A stretch of DNA of 64,000 nt from Rhizobium albus (GCA_030160035.1 BSNO01000001.1:682001-746000); one strand, 5' to 3'. Shown: positions 50,779 through 60,892, counted from the first letter of the stretch. Notes: generated from the letters alone by a model not told the origin. Program-made: numbers and translations.

Positions 50779-52498
50779 CCTTGCCGCGATGGCCCTTGAG
50801 GAAATCGAAGTCGGCTCCGGTATCGGCGCCTTGCACGTGGTCGTGGAAGAGGCGTGCATATCCGCCCGCAGGCTTTTCGACCGGCGGTGCCCAGGCGGCA
50901 AGTCGCGTCGCTATCTCCTCCTCCGAACAATCGAGATGGAGCCGTCGGTTCGGGACGTCGAGCTCGATCATGTCCCCGGTCCGCACGATCGCGAGCGGCC
51001 CGCCGACCGCCGCTTCGGGCGTCGTGTGCAGCACGACCGTGCCATAGGCGGTGCCAGACATCCGCGCATCCGAAATGCGCACCATATCGCGGACGCCCGT
51101 GCGCAGCACCTTCGGCGGCAGACCCATATTGCCGACTTCTGCCATGCCGGGGTAACCGCGCGGTCCGCAATTCTTCATGACCATGATGCAGGACGCGTCG
51201 ATGTCGAGGTTCTCGTCGTTGATCCTCGCCTTGTAGTCGTCGATGTCCTCGAACACCACAGCGCGGCCGCGATGCTGCAGAAGTTCCGGGCTCGCCGCCG
51301 ATGGCTTGAGCACGGCTCCATTGGGCGCGAGATTACCTTTGAGAACGGCGATCCCGCCATGGGGCGTCAGCGCGCGCTCGACCGGCAGGATCACGTCCTC
51401 GTTCCAGTTGCGGGCATCCTTCACCTCGTCCCAGATGCCGGAACCCGAAACGGTGATCGCATCGCGGTGGAGCAGGCCGGCTTCGCCGAGCCGCTTGATC
51501 ACCACGGGCAATCCTCCCGCGTAGAAGAACTCCTCCATCAGGTATTTTCCGGACGGCATGAGATTGACGATCGTCGGAACGTCGCGGCCGAGCCGGTCCC
51601 AATCGTCGAGCGTCAAATCGATGCCAACGCGTCCGGCAATGGCAAGAAGATGGATGACGGCATTGGTGGATCCGCCGATCGCGCCATTGGTGCGGATGGC
51701 GTTCTCGAAGGCGTCGCGCGTCATGATGTCGGATGGCTTGAGGTCGTCCTTGACCATGTCGACGATGCGGCGGCCGCTCAGATGCGCCATCACGCGGCGG
51801 CGGGAATCGGCGGCCGGGATTGCGGCATTGCCGGAAAGCGCCATGCCGAGCGCTTCCGCCATGGAGGCCATGGTGGAGGCCGTGCCCATGGTGTTGCACG
51901 AGCCGGGGCTGCGCGACATGGACTGTTCCGCCTCCAGGAATTCGTCGCTGGTCATGGTGCCGGCCTTGATGGCCTCGCTCATCTGCCAGAGTGCCGTGCC
52001 GGAACCGACACGTTCGCCACGGAACCATCCGTTCAGCATCGGGCCGCCCGAAACGGCGATGGCTGGAATGTCGACACTGGCGGCACCCATCAGAAGCGCG
52101 GGCGTGGTCTTGTCGCAACCGACGAGCAGGACGACACCGTCGATCGGGTTGGCGCGCAACGCTTCCTCGACATCCATTGCGCAGAGGTTGCGGTACATCA
52201 TCGCGGTCGGGCGCAGCGTGCTTTCACCGGGCGAGAAGACCGGGAACTCGACCGGCAGGCCGCCGGCCTCGTAGATGCCGTGCTTCACGCGCTGCGCAAG
52301 ATCGCGCAGGTGCGCGTTGCAGGGCGTCAGTTCCGACCAGGTGTTGCAGATGCCGATGACCGGGCGTCCGTCGAAGAGATCGGCCGGCAATCCCTGGTTC
52401 TTCATCCAGGAGCGGTGGTAGATGTGGTCGCGGCTCGTGCCACCGAACCATTCCGTCGATCGCAGTTTGCGCGGCCATTTAGCCTTCTTGAAGGTCAT
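50756..52498 (-). CDS. L-Arabinonate dehydratase (IlvD/Edd family)
   Basis: The 580-aa iron-sulfur dehydratase turns L-arabinonate into 2-keto-3-deoxy-L-arabinonate. It matches the characterised Rhizobium leguminosarum enzyme along its length: RSTEWFGGTSRDHIYHRSW, ICNTWSELTPCNAHLRDLA, LLVGCDKTTPALLMGAAS, MSRSPGSCNTMGTASTMAS, MVMKNCGPRGYPGMAEVGN, ISDARMSGTAYGTVVLH. The cysteines in TPCN, VGCDK and SCNTMG are the cluster ligands. It lies between the sugar permease and the sugar dehydrogenase. Confidence 0.95.
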   Translation of the reverse strand: MTFKKAKWPRKLRSTEWFGGTSRDHIYHRSWMKNQGLPADLFDGRPVIGICNTWSELTPCNAHLRDLAQRVKHGIYEAGGLPVEFPVFSPGESTLRPTAMMYRNLCAMDVEEALRANPIDGVVLLVGCDKTTPALLMGAASVDIPAIAVSGGPMLNGWFRGERVGSGTALWQMSEAIKAGTMTSDEFLEAEQSMSRSPGSCNTMGTASTMASMAEALGMALSGNAAIPAADSRRRVMAHLSGRRIVDMVKDDLKPSDIMTRDAFENAIRTNGAIGGSTNAVIHLLAIAGRVGIDLTLDDWDRLGRDVPTIVNLMPSGKYLMEEFFYAGGLPVVIKRLGEAGLLHRDAITVSGSGIWDEVKDARNWNEDVILPVERALTPHGGIAVLKGNLAPNGAVLKPSAASPELLQHRGRAVVFEDIDDYKARINDENLDIDASCIMVMKNCGPRGYPGMAEVGNMGLPPKVLRTGVRDMVRISDARMSGTAYGTVVLHTTPEAAVGGPLAIVRTGDMIELDVPNRRLHLDCSEEEIATRLAAWAPPVEKPAGGYARLFHDHVQGADTGADFDFLKGHRGKDVGRDSH

Positions 52499-52501
52499 CT
52501 C

Positions 52502-53698
52502 TCAGGCCTTGTTCTTGTTGTAGACGTCGAAGATGACGGCAGCGAGCAGCACCAGGCCTTTGATGACCTGCTGGTAGTCGATGCCGATACCGAGGATCGA
52601 CATGCCGTTGTTCATCACGCCCATGATGAAGGCGCCGATGACGGCACCGACGATCGTGCCGACGCCGCCGGACATCGACGCGCCGCCGATGAACACGGCA
52701 GCGATGACGTCGAGCTCGAAGCCGAGGCCGGCTTTCGGCGTGGCGGTGTTCAGCCGGGCGGCGAAGACGAGGCCGGCCAGTGCTGCCAGCATGCCCATAT
52801 TGGCGAAGGTGAGGAACACGAGCCGCTCCGTACGGATGCCGGACAGCTTCGCGGCCTTCTCGTTGCCGCCGATCGCATAGATGCGGCGGCCGACCGTCGT
52901 GCGGTTGGCGACGAAGGAATAGACGGCGATCAGAAGCGCCATGATGATGAAGACGTTCGGCAGGCCGCGGAACGACGCCATGAGATAGCTCATATAGGCG
53001 ATGGCGAGGGCGATGAGCGCATTCTTCACGGTAAAGAGCGCCGCCGGTTCGGTCGGCAGCCCGCGCTTGATCTCCTGGCTGCGGGCGCGCATCGCGAGAT
53101 AGAGCAGAAGTGCTGCAACGCCGAGGCCCATGACCAGCGACAGGATGTTGATGCCGTCGCCGCCGAAGACATCCGGCAGGAAGCCCGACGACATCAGCTG
53201 AAAGGTGGGCGGGAAGGGACCGACGGACTGGCCGGCGAGCAGCCAAAGTGTCAGGCCCTTGAAGACCAGCATGCCCGCAAGCGTGACGATGAAGGAGGGA
53301 ATGCGGAAATAGGCGATCCAGAAGCCTTGCGCGGCACCGATCGCGGCGCCGACGCCGAGACACAGTATCGAGGCCAGCACGTAGTTCATGTCCCACTGGA
53401 CGATCATGACCGCGGCGAGCGCGCCGACGAAGCCGAGCACCGATCCGACGGACAGGTCGATATGGCCTGACACGATCACCAGCAGCATGCCGACGGCCAT
53501 GATCACGATATAGCTGTTCTGCAGGATCAAGTTCGTCAGGTTGACCGGTCGGAGCAGGATGCCGCCCGTTGCGAACTGGAAGAAGGCCATGATCACGACC
53601 AGCGCGATCAGGATGCCATATTCGCGCATGTTGGCGCGGAAGAAGCTGACGCCGGAGGCGCGGACGGGCGTCGGTTCCGTGGTTACGGTCTGGTCCAT
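52502..53698 (-). CDS. gguB: Sugar ABC transporter permease (GguB/XylH-like)
   Basis: A 398-aa membrane protein of the ribose/xylose-type permease family with about ten helices. Typical parts are IVIMAVGMLLVIVSGHIDLSVGS, FRIPSFIVTLAGMLVFKGL, RRIYAIGGNEKAAKLSGI and GFELDVIAAVFIGGASMSGG. Order and similarity match the chvE-gguA-gguB locus of Agrobacterium. It is 3 bp from the ATPase gene and 3 bp from the dehydratase gene. Confidence 0.92.
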   Translation of the reverse strand: MDQTVTTEPTPVRASGVSFFRANMREYGILIALVVIMAFFQFATGGILLRPVNLTNLILQNSYIVIMAVGMLLVIVSGHIDLSVGSVLGFVGALAAVMIVQWDMNYVLASILCLGVGAAIGAAQGFWIAYFRIPSFIVTLAGMLVFKGLTLWLLAGQSVGPFPPTFQLMSSGFLPDVFGGDGINILSLVMGLGVAALLLYLAMRARSQEIKRGLPTEPAALFTVKNALIALAIAYMSYLMASFRGLPNVFIIMALLIAVYSFVANRTTVGRRIYAIGGNEKAAKLSGIRTERLVFLTFANMGMLAALAGLVFAARLNTATPKAGLGFELDVIAAVFIGGASMSGGVGTIVGAVIGAFIMGVMNNGMSILGIGIDYQQVIKGLVLLAAVIFDVYNKNKA

Positions 53699-53701
53699 GG
53701 G

Positions 53702-55231
53702 TCAGCCGCCCGCCTTGATGATGATGGACATGATCTTCTCCTGGCTGGCTTGCGCCGTCGGCAATTCACCGACAAACCGGCCCTTGTTCATGACGTAGAG
53801 ACGGTCGGTGATGCCGAGCAGTTCGGGCATCTCCGACGAGATGACGATGATGGATTTTCCCGATGCGGCGAGGTCGCGAATGATCGTGTAGATCTCGAAC
53901 TTGGCGCCGACATCGATGCCGCGGGTGGGTTCATCGAGAATGAGAATGTCCGGATCGGCAAAGAGCCATTTCGACAGAACCACCTTCTGCTGGTTACCGC
54001 CGGACAGATTGACCGTTGCCTGCTCGATCGACGAACTTTTGATGCGGACGCGATTGCGGTAGTCTTCCGCGACATGCGCCTCGCGGTGTCGATCGACGAC
54101 GCCTTTGCTGGCGATGCCATCGAGATTGGCAAGCGGCACATTGCGGCGGATTGTCTGGTCCAACACCAGACCGAAGGTCTTGCGGTCCTCGGTGGCATAG
54201 GCGAGGCCTGCATCGATCGCAGCCGGCACACTCGACAGATCGACGGTCTTGCCGCGGATCAGCGCCTCGCCGCTGACATAGGTGCCGTAGGAACGGCCAA
54301 ACATGTTCATGGCAAGCTCGGTGCGGCCCGATCCCATCAGCCCTGCGATGCCGAGCACTTCGCCTTCGCGCAGCGTGAAGTTGACCTTGTCGACCACGAG
54401 CCGGCTGGTGTCGATCGGATGGCGTACGGTCCAGTCGCGCACGTCGAGGATCGTCGGGCCGATCTTCGGGTCTCGCGATGGATAGCGGTCGGACAACGAG
54501 CGTCCGACCATATCGCGGATGACGCGATCCTCCGGTACCGGGCCCTTGGAACAGTCGAGCGACGTCACTGCCATGCCGTCGCGCAGGATCGTGATGGTAT
54601 CGGCGACCTTCGAGACCTCGTTCAGCTTGTGCGAAATGAGGATGGAAGAAATCCCGCGGCGGCGAAATTCGATGAGAAGCTCCAGAAGCGCGTCGCTGTC
54701 GTGTTCGTTCAGCGAGGATGTGGGCTCATCCAGAATGAGCAGGCGCACTTCGCGCGACAGTGCCTTGGCGATTTCGAGCAGCTGCTGCTTGCCGAGACCG
54801 AGGTGCATGACCTTCGTTTCGGGCCGTTCGCGCAGACCGACGCGCGCGAGCAGTTCCCCGGTCCGCCGGTTCGTCTCGCGCCAGTCGATCACGCCGCGCG
54901 ATGCGCATTCGTTGCCGAGAAAGATGTTTTCCGCAATCGACAGCAGCGGGACGAGCGCGAGTTCCTGATGGATGATGATGATGCCGTCGCGCTCGGAGTC
55001 GGCGATGCCGCGGAAAGCCTTGACCTCGCCCTCGTAGACGATGTCGCCTTCATATTCGCCATGGGGATAGACGCCGGACAGCACCTTCATCAGCGTGGAT
55101 TTGCCGGCACCGTTTTCACCGACAAGCGCGTGGATTTCGCCACGCCTGACGGAGAAGGAGACGTCGTCGAGTGCTCGCACGCCCGGAAACGTCTTGGTGA
55201 TGTTGCGCATCTCAAGGATGGTTTCGCTCAT
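53702..55231 (-). CDS. gguA: Sugar ABC transporter ATP-binding protein (GguA-like)
   Basis: The 509-aa protein has two fused ATPase domains. The first has GENGAGKST, the signature region LGLGKQQLLEIAKAL and Walker B LLILDEPTSSL; the second has a degenerate Walker A at GLMGSGRTE, the signature LSGGNQQKVVLSKWL and Walker B ILILDEPTRGIDVGAK. This is the usual layout for monosaccharide importers. ATG 55231 is the family start (SETILEMRNITKTFPGV). It sits between chvE and gguB. Confidence 0.94.
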   Translation of the reverse strand: MSETILEMRNITKTFPGVRALDDVSFSVRRGEIHALVGENGAGKSTLMKVLSGVYPHGEYEGDIVYEGEVKAFRGIADSERDGIIIIHQELALVPLLSIAENIFLGNECASRGVIDWRETNRRTGELLARVGLRERPETKVMHLGLGKQQLLEIAKALSREVRLLILDEPTSSLNEHDSDALLELLIEFRRRGISSILISHKLNEVSKVADTITILRDGMAVTSLDCSKGPVPEDRVIRDMVGRSLSDRYPSRDPKIGPTILDVRDWTVRHPIDTSRLVVDKVNFTLREGEVLGIAGLMGSGRTELAMNMFGRSYGTYVSGEALIRGKTVDLSSVPAAIDAGLAYATEDRKTFGLVLDQTIRRNVPLANLDGIASKGVVDRHREAHVAEDYRNRVRIKSSSIEQATVNLSGGNQQKVVLSKWLFADPDILILDEPTRGIDVGAKFEIYTIIRDLAASGKSIIVISSEMPELLGITDRLYVMNKGRFVGELPTAQASQEKIMSIIIKAGG

Positions 55232-55274
55232 GGCGCACTCCAGATCGCCGTCGGTTGCCCTTCCACGGTCTGCA

Positions 55275-55296
55275 GGCCCCGGCCGATGCCGGGACC
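55275..55296 (-). terminator. Hairpin between chvE and gguA
   Basis: CCCGGC and GCCGGG pair around loop CGAT, with two further GC pairs outside after a one-base mismatch. It is 18 bp after the chvE stop and may hold back transcription into the membrane genes or protect the chvE message. Confidence 0.5.
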
Positions 55297-55313
55297 CGCT
55301 GTCCTTGGGAGGA

Positions 55314-56381
55314 TCACTCGATCTCGGATGCTTCGTAGTAGCCGCTGTCGACCAGCACTTCACGCCAATTGGCTTCGGTCACCGGAACCGGCTCGAGCAG
55401 GTAGGACGGCACGATCTTGACGCCGTTGTCATAGGTTTCCGTGTCGTTGATTTCCGGCTCACCGTCGGAGAGAACCGCATCGACCATGCCTACGGTGACA
55501 CGGGCGAGTTCACGCGTATCCTTGAAGATCGTCGAATATTGCTCGCCAACGAGGATGGACTTCACGGATTGGACTTCGGCGTCCTGTCCGGTCACGATCG
55601 GCATCTCCATGTCGCCGGAGCCATAGCCGACGCCCTTGAGCGACGAGAGGATGCCGATGGAAAGGCCATCATAGGGCGAAAGCACCCCATGCACCTGGTC
55701 GTCGGTGTAGTTGGCCGACAGAAGGTTATCCATGCGGGCCTGGGCGACCGAGCCGTCCCAGCGCAGCGTGCCAACGGTCTGCATGCCGGTCTGCCCGGAC
55801 TTCACGACGATATCGCCGCTATCGATCAGCGGCTGGAGCACGGACATGGCGCCGTCATAGAAGAAATAGGCATTGTTGTCGTCGGGCGAGCCGCCGAAGA
55901 GCTCCACATTCCAGGTTTCGACATCACCAAAACGGTCTTCAAGTCCGGCCACCAGCGTCTCGGCCTGCTGCACGCCTACCTGGAAATTGTCGAAGGTGGC
56001 GTAATAGTCGACATTCTCGCTGTCGCGGATCAGGCGGTCATAGGCAATGACCTTGATATCCGCAGCGGCCGCGTTGGCGAGCGCGTTCGACAGGGTCGTC
56101 CCGTCGATCGCCGCAATCACTAAGACGTTGACGCCCTTGGTGATCATGTTTTCGACCTGGGCGAGCTGGTTCGGAATATCGTCCTCGGCATATTGCAGGT
56201 CCGTCTCATAGCCGGCAGCCTGGAACTGCTCGACCATGGAATTGCCGTCGGAAATCCAGCGTGCGGAAGACTGCGTCGGCATGGCAATGCCAACGAAGCC
56301 CTTGTCCTGCGCGAAAGCCGGTACGGCCAACGCAGTCGTAGAAAGCAATGCTGCGACAATCGCAGCTGACATATAGCGCAT
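55314..56381 (-). CDS. chvE: Multiple-sugar-binding periplasmic protein ChvE
   Basis: A 355-aa protein with a signal peptide ([20 protein letters not shown]). The mature sequence follows Agrobacterium ChvE nearly residue by residue: [91 protein letters not shown]. It binds arabinose, galactose, glucose and related sugars. In Agrobacterium it also signals through VirA; no vir gene is seen here, so uptake and perhaps chemotaxis are the likely roles. Confidence 0.95.
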   Translation of the reverse strand: MRYMSAAIVAALLSTTALAVPAFAQDKGFVGIAMPTQSSARWISDGNSMVEQFQAAGYETDLQYAEDDIPNQLAQVENMITKGVNVLVIAAIDGTTLSNALANAAAADIKVIAYDRLIRDSENVDYYATFDNFQVGVQQAETLVAGLEDRFGDVETWNVELFGGSPDDNNAYFFYDGAMSVLQPLIDSGDIVVKSGQTGMQTVGTLRWDGSVAQARMDNLLSANYTDDQVHGVLSPYDGLSIGILSSLKGVGYGSGDMEMPIVTGQDAEVQSVKSILVGEQYSTIFKDTRELARVTVGMVDAVLSDGEPEINDTETYDNGVKIVPSYLLEPVPVTEANWREVLVDSGYYEASEIE

Positions 56382-56494
56382 GAGTTCCTCCCATTGGCGG
56401 CGTGACTGCGCCGGCCTCGATCCGATCTCCTCATCGGACCCCGAGAGTTAGGCAAAAGAGATATGACCGTCAAATTCCGTATCAGCCTAATGAT

Positions 56495-56510
56495 ATACCG
56501 TTCCCGGTAT
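56495..56510. promoter_or_regulatory. Inverted repeat upstream of chvE
   Basis: ATACCG-TTCC-CGGTAT is a 16-bp repeat with perfect 6-bp arms, 114 bp upstream of the chvE start. Next to it on the chvE strand lies TATCATTAGGCTGATA (TATCA/TGATA arms), and a TATCA-TCGGC-TGATA element stands between gguC and galM at 63139..63153. Both may be sites of a sugar-responsive regulator encoded outside the window. Confidence 0.4.
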
Positions 56511-56526
56511 GCCCGGCTGCAACGCC

Positions 56527-57381
56527 TCAATCGATGAGGACAGCCGGCTCGGGCCGCCCGCAGACGTCGAGGCGGACACTGTAGGTCAAGCCGTCGGCGG
56601 GAAGAGGGGACGGAATGTTTTCGAGCGCGCTCGTCACGAAGAGGGTCGAAAAGTCTGCTCCGCCGAAGGCGGGGCACGACACATGGACGGCAGGTAGAGG
56701 AACGACCTTCCTCAGCGATCCGTCCGGCGCGTAGCAGGCGACACGCGAAGCGCCCCATTGGGCATTCCAGAGACAGCCTTCCGCATCGGTCACCGCACCG
56801 TCCGGCGAAATGTCTTCAGAGGCCAGATCGAGGAACACTTCCGCCTCGCCTGCCGGCCATCCTTCACGGTCCAGCGTCACCGCGTAGACCATGCCGGAGG
56901 CCGTGTCCGCGTAATAGGCTCGGCGTCCATCCGGCGCAAAGCAGATGGCGTTCGGAATGGTGATGGCGTCGAAGAGCTTTTCCACGCGGCCCTTGTAAAA
57001 CCGGTAGATCGCGCCTCTGCCCTGTTCTGCCTTCTTGCCCATCGTGCCGAACCAGAAGCCGCCGAAGGGATCGGCACGGCCATCGTTGGAGCGGGTGGAT
57101 GCATCGTCTGCTTCGACCGCGGCGATCCCCGTTCGCGTTCCGGTCGAAAGATGGAAGAGGCTCAGGCCAGTTTCGCTGGCGATCAGCAGCCGGTCGCTGT
57201 CGACCCAGCCTGCCGCCGAAACGCACTCGCCGAAGCTCCATTCGAGAGGGCCGTCGGCTGACCGGCTGAGGAGCTTGCCCGCGAGAATGTCGAACCAGAA
57301 GAGCTGGCCGCGCTCGGGATGCCAAAGCGCGCCTTCGCCCAGCATGCATGCGCGCTCATCATGAACCTGAACCTCGCTCAT
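56527..57381 (-). CDS. SMP-30/gluconolactonase-family sugar lactonase
   Basis: A 284-aa beta-propeller protein with metal-binding residues in MLGEGALWHPE (Glu), STRSNDGRADPFGGFWFGTM (Asn-Asp), ITIPNAICFAPDGRRAYYADT and SEDISPDGAVTDAEGCLWNAQ. It opens the lactone made by the arabinose/galactose dehydrogenase to the sugar acid. ATG 57381 overlaps the permease stop by 4 bp, so it is part of the second importer operon. Confidence 0.92.
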   Translation of the reverse strand: MSEVQVHDERACMLGEGALWHPERGQLFWFDILAGKLLSRSADGPLEWSFGECVSAAGWVDSDRLLIASETGLSLFHLSTGTRTGIAAVEADDASTRSNDGRADPFGGFWFGTMGKKAEQGRGAIYRFYKGRVEKLFDAITIPNAICFAPDGRRAYYADTASGMVYAVTLDREGWPAGEAEVFLDLASEDISPDGAVTDAEGCLWNAQWGASRVACYAPDGSLRKVVPLPAVHVSCPAFGGADFSTLFVTSALENIPSPLPADGLTYSVRLDVCGRPEPAVLID

Positions 57382-58352
57382 GCGCGCGCCGCGCCGAACG
57401 CCGTCAGGCGAAGAAGACCCTTCTGCAGCAGGATGAAGAGCAGGAGCAGCATGCCGATCACGATCTTGGTCCACCAACTGGAGAGGCTCCCATCGAAGAC
57501 GAGATAGGTCTGTATGAGCCCCATCGTCAGTACACCGAACAGGGTGCCGATCACATATCCGGCGCCGCCTGTCAGGATGGTCCCCCCGATCACCACGGCG
57601 GCGATCGCAGTCAGTTCGGTGCCGACGGTGGCCAGCGGATAACCGGAGCCGGTATAAACGGAGAAGACCACGCCCGAGAGACCGGCCATCAGGCCGGAGA
57701 AGGCGTAGATCAGCACGGTTGTCCGCCCGACATTAACACCCATCAGCCGCGCCGTCTGTTCGCCGCCACCGAGAGCGAAGACGCTCGCGCCAAACCGTGT
57801 ACGATGGGCGAGCAGGGCGCCGGCGAGCACGACGACGACCATCAGGACGCCGATCAGCGTCAGCCGTCCTCTGCCAGGCATCAGCCAGTAGGCGTTCTGG
57901 ATGGCGGCGAAGAAGGGGTCGGTGATGGCGATCGAGTCGATCGTCAGCATGTAGGCAGCGCCGCGCGCCAGGAACATGCCGGCAAGCGTGACGATGAAGG
58001 CCGGCATCGCAAGCGCATGGATCAGCCACCCCATCGCCGCTCCGAAGGCGCTCGTGATGACCAGCAGCATGACAATGATCAACGGCGCCGGCAGATCGGT
58101 ATCGCGCAGCATCACGGCGATGAACACACCGGAAAATGCGATGACGGAGCCGACCGACAGGTCGATGCCACCCGAGAGTATGACGATCGTCATGCCGACG
58201 GCGACGATGCCGAGATAGGCGTTGTCGGTCAAGAGATTGCCGACGACGCGGGTCGACAGGATGTTCGGGAACTGCAGGTAGCAGAGAAAATAGCCGACGA
58301 TGAAAATGCCGATCGTCGTGAGCAGGGGATAGAGGCGCGGATTGATGGTCAT
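57378..58352 (-). CDS. yjfF: Sugar ABC transporter permease (YjfF-like)
   Basis: A 324-aa membrane protein with about eight to ten helices: VAVGMTIVILSGGIDLSVGSVIA, MPAFIVTLAGMFLARGAAYML, VFALGGGEQTARLMGVNVGRT, LTAIAAVVIGGTILTGGAGYV. It matches the second permease of the galactofuranose importer YtfQRT-YjfF. It overlaps the first permease and the lactonase by 4 bp each. Confidence 0.92.
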   Translation of the reverse strand: MTINPRLYPLLTTIGIFIVGYFLCYLQFPNILSTRVVGNLLTDNAYLGIVAVGMTIVILSGGIDLSVGSVIAFSGVFIAVMLRDTDLPAPLIIVMLLVITSAFGAAMGWLIHALAMPAFIVTLAGMFLARGAAYMLTIDSIAITDPFFAAIQNAYWLMPGRGRLTLIGVLMVVVVLAGALLAHRTRFGASVFALGGGEQTARLMGVNVGRTTVLIYAFSGLMAGLSGVVFSVYTGSGYPLATVGTELTAIAAVVIGGTILTGGAGYVIGTLFGVLTMGLIQTYLVFDGSLSSWWTKIVIGMLLLLFILLQKGLLRLTAFGAARA

Positions 58353-59374
58353 GACGCTTCCTTCCGCTCTGCCCGTGCGGTGCGCTGTTCACTGATCAGC
58401 GTCTTCAGATAGAACCAGTCGGCCGAGAGGTTCGGCGACTGCATCACCAGGATGACGAGGACCAGACCGGCCTTGATGACGAGATTGTACTCCGACGGAA
58501 AGCCGGCAAGCACGATGCCGGTGTTGATCGTCTGGATGATCAATGCGCCGATCATCGCGCCGGCGATCGAGAAACGTCCGCCGAGCAGCGAATTTCCGCC
58601 GATCACGACGGCCAGGATCGCGTCGAGTTCCAGCCAAAGCCCGGCATTGTTTGCATCCGCGCCGCGAATGTCGGCTGTCGCCACGATGCCTGCCAGCGCC
58701 GCGCAGAACCCGGATGCCATGTAGACGGCGATCAGGATCACGGTGGCGTTGACGCCGGCGAGGGCGCTTGCCGCACGATTGATGCCCGTCGCTTCGATGA
58801 GAAGTCCAAGCGCGGTTCGCCGCATCAGCGCAGCAACCAGGATCGCGGTTGCAAGCCAGAGGATGGTGGGGAACGGAATGCCGTAAACCGTGCCCGAGCC
58901 GATGAACGCGAAATCATTGTTGGAGAAGGTGAGAATGCGGCCTTCGGTGATCAACTGCGCGATCCCGCGCCCGGCCGTCATCAGGATCAGCGTCGCGACG
59001 ATGGGCTGGATGCCGATGAGCGCGACGAGACAGCCGTTCCACAAACCTGCGGCGAGACCCGCCAGCAGCGCCAATGCCAATGTCGCGGGAAGGCCGAAGC
59101 CGGACGTGATGGCATAGGCGGCGACGGCGCCGGCGATCGCCATGACGGTACCGACGGACAGATCGATCCCGCGCGTGGCGATGACAAGCGTCATGCCGAC
59201 TGCGAGCAGCGCAACCGGTGCCGATCGCTTGAGTACATCCACGATCGGCCCGACAAAGCGTGTGCCATCGTAGGAAATGGAAATGAAGTTCGGGAAGAAC
59301 AGCGTCACAAGCGCGACGAGGGCAGCCAGCGTCAAGAGCTGCGGCGTGATGCGTTGAAGCGAGCGTCTCATCAA
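58349..59374 (-). CDS. ytfT: Sugar ABC transporter permease (YtfT-like)
   Basis: A 341-aa membrane protein (VALLAVGMTLVIATRGIDLSVGTV, GIQPIVATLILMTAGRGIAQLIT, ELDAILAVVIGGNSLLGGRFS) typical of YtfT. The start ATG 59374 overlaps the ATPase stop by 4 bp. With YjfF it forms a heterodimeric channel. Confidence 0.92.
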   Translation of the reverse strand: MMRRSLQRITPQLLTLAALVALVTLFFPNFISISYDGTRFVGPIVDVLKRSAPVALLAVGMTLVIATRGIDLSVGTVMAIAGAVAAYAITSGFGLPATLALALLAGLAAGLWNGCLVALIGIQPIVATLILMTAGRGIAQLITEGRILTFSNNDFAFIGSGTVYGIPFPTILWLATAILVAALMRRTALGLLIEATGINRAASALAGVNATVILIAVYMASGFCAALAGIVATADIRGADANNAGLWLELDAILAVVIGGNSLLGGRFSIAGAMIGALIIQTINTGIVLAGFPSEYNLVIKAGLVLVILVMQSPNLSADWFYLKTLISEQRTARAERKEAS

Positions 59375-60873
59375 GCAGCCTCGGGCTGTGCGATCGCGCG
59401 GACGATGGCGTCCGTGCTGATGTCGGCGCCGGCGAGTTCGGTGACATGGCGCCTGTCGCGCACGACGATGACACGATCGCAGACGGCGACCAGCTCTTCG
59501 AGTTCGGACGAGATGACGAGCACGGCCATGCCGGTCTTCGTGATTTCCTGGATGAGCCGAACGATCTCGGCGTGGGCGCCGACGTCGATGCCGCGGGTGG
59601 GCTCATCGAGGATCAGGAAGCGCGGGTTCATCGCCAGCCATCGTGCGAGAACCACCTTCTGCTGGTTGCCGCCCGACAGTTCTCCGATCGGCTTGTCCGC
59701 GCTCGATGTACGGATGTCGAGGCGGCCAATATAGCGTTCGGCGAGCGCATCCTGCTCCTGGCGCGAGATCTTCGACATCCAGCCACGTTTGGCCTGCAAC
59801 GCCAAAATGATGTTTTCGCGCACGGACAATTCGGCGATGATGCCATCCACCTTGCGGTCTTCCGGCGCAAAGCCGAAGCCGGCGGCGATCGCCTCGCGCG
59901 GGCTGCCATGGGCGATGCGTCCGTGCTGGTCGGAGGCGCTGCCACTGTCGCTGGTGCGAACACCGAAAAGAAGCTCCGCGCTTTCGGTGCGCCCGGAGCC
60001 GAGCAGGCCGGCCAGACCTATTACCTCGCCCTTGCCCACAGCGAGGTCGAATGGTTCGATCATGCCGGCGCGGCCGATGGCCTCGAATGTCAGCAGCGGT
60101 CCCCGCTGATCGTCACCGGCTTCGGTGTGCTTGCGGTGTTCGTGCGCCGCTTCTTCCAGGTCGCGGCCGAGCATATGGGAAATCAGACGCACGCGGTCGA
60201 GGTCGGCAGTTTTTTCCGTGACGATCTTGCGGCCGTTGCGAAGCACGGTGACGCGATCACAGATGGCGAAGACCTGATCGAGGAAATGCGAGACGAAGAT
60301 GATGCCGAGGCCTTCGGCGCGCAGCTTGCGCACAATGGTGAACAGCATGCGTACCTCGGCCGCATCGAGGCTCGCGGTCGGCTCGTCGAGGATGAGAACC
60401 TTGCCTGAAAGCGCGACGGCGCGCGCGATGGCGATGATCTGGCGGATCGCGACCGAGTAGGCGCCAAGATCACGATCGACATCGATATCGAGCCCGTAAG
60501 GCTCCAGCATTGCCCGTGCCTGCGTCCTTTGGGCTCGTGCGTCGACGAAGCCAAAACGGCGCGGCTCGCGGCCAAAGGTCAGGTTCTGTGCGACAGTGAG
60601 ATTCGGCAGGAGGTTCACCTCCTGATAGACGGTGCCGATGCCGAGCGCCTGCGCTTCTGCGGTCGAGGATGGATCGATCGAAACACCGTCCAGGCGGATC
60701 TCGCCGGCGTCGCGCTTGTAGGCGCCCGTCATGCATTTGATCAGCGTGGATTTTCCTGCGCCGTTTTCGCCGAGCAGTGCGTGCACTTCGCCGGCGGCAA
60801 GCTCGAAATCGACGCCCTGAAGCGCCTTGGTGCCGACGAAGCTTTTCGACAGCGATGTGATCGACAGGAGCAT
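59371..60873 (-). CDS. ytfR: Sugar ABC transporter ATP-binding protein (YtfR-like)
   Basis: A 500-aa double ATPase: first Walker A GENGAGKST, signature in YSVAIRQIIAIARAVAL, Walker B VLILDEPTASLD; second degenerate Walker A GLLGSGRTESAE, signature ELSGGNQQKVVLARWLA, Walker B FLILDEPTRGIDVGAH. ATG 60873 fits the family start (LLSITSLSKSFVGTKALQGV). A strong hairpin separates it from the binding-protein gene. Confidence 0.93.
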   Translation of the reverse strand: MLLSITSLSKSFVGTKALQGVDFELAAGEVHALLGENGAGKSTLIKCMTGAYKRDAGEIRLDGVSIDPSSTAEAQALGIGTVYQEVNLLPNLTVAQNLTFGREPRRFGFVDARAQRTQARAMLEPYGLDIDVDRDLGAYSVAIRQIIAIARAVALSGKVLILDEPTASLDAAEVRMLFTIVRKLRAEGLGIIFVSHFLDQVFAICDRVTVLRNGRKIVTEKTADLDRVRLISHMLGRDLEEAAHEHRKHTEAGDDQRGPLLTFEAIGRAGMIEPFDLAVGKGEVIGLAGLLGSGRTESAELLFGVRTSDSGSASDQHGRIAHGSPREAIAAGFGFAPEDRKVDGIIAELSVRENIILALQAKRGWMSKISRQEQDALAERYIGRLDIRTSSADKPIGELSGGNQQKVVLARWLAMNPRFLILDEPTRGIDVGAHAEIVRLIQEITKTGMAVLVISSELEELVAVCDRVIVVRDRRHVTELAGADISTDAIVRAIAQPEAA

Positions 60874-60892
60874 CGGTTCTTTCCCGCAAGGA

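Noticed and set aside
50639-53470. A very long open frame of 943 codons on the plus strand
   Set aside because: It lies antisense to arabinonate dehydratase and the sugar permease, which match known families. Its translation is low-complexity Arg/Asp/His-rich, as expected when high-GC genes are read backwards.
53750-55420. Plus-strand open frame of 556 codons opposite the sugar ATPase
   Set aside because: The minus strand has perfect ABC ATPase motifs; the plus frame has no recognisable domain and composition typical of a shadow frame.
57348-58412. Plus-strand open frame of 354 codons
   Set aside because: It is opposite the YjfF-like permease and the translation is mostly charged Asp/His/Gln/Arg runs with no fold.
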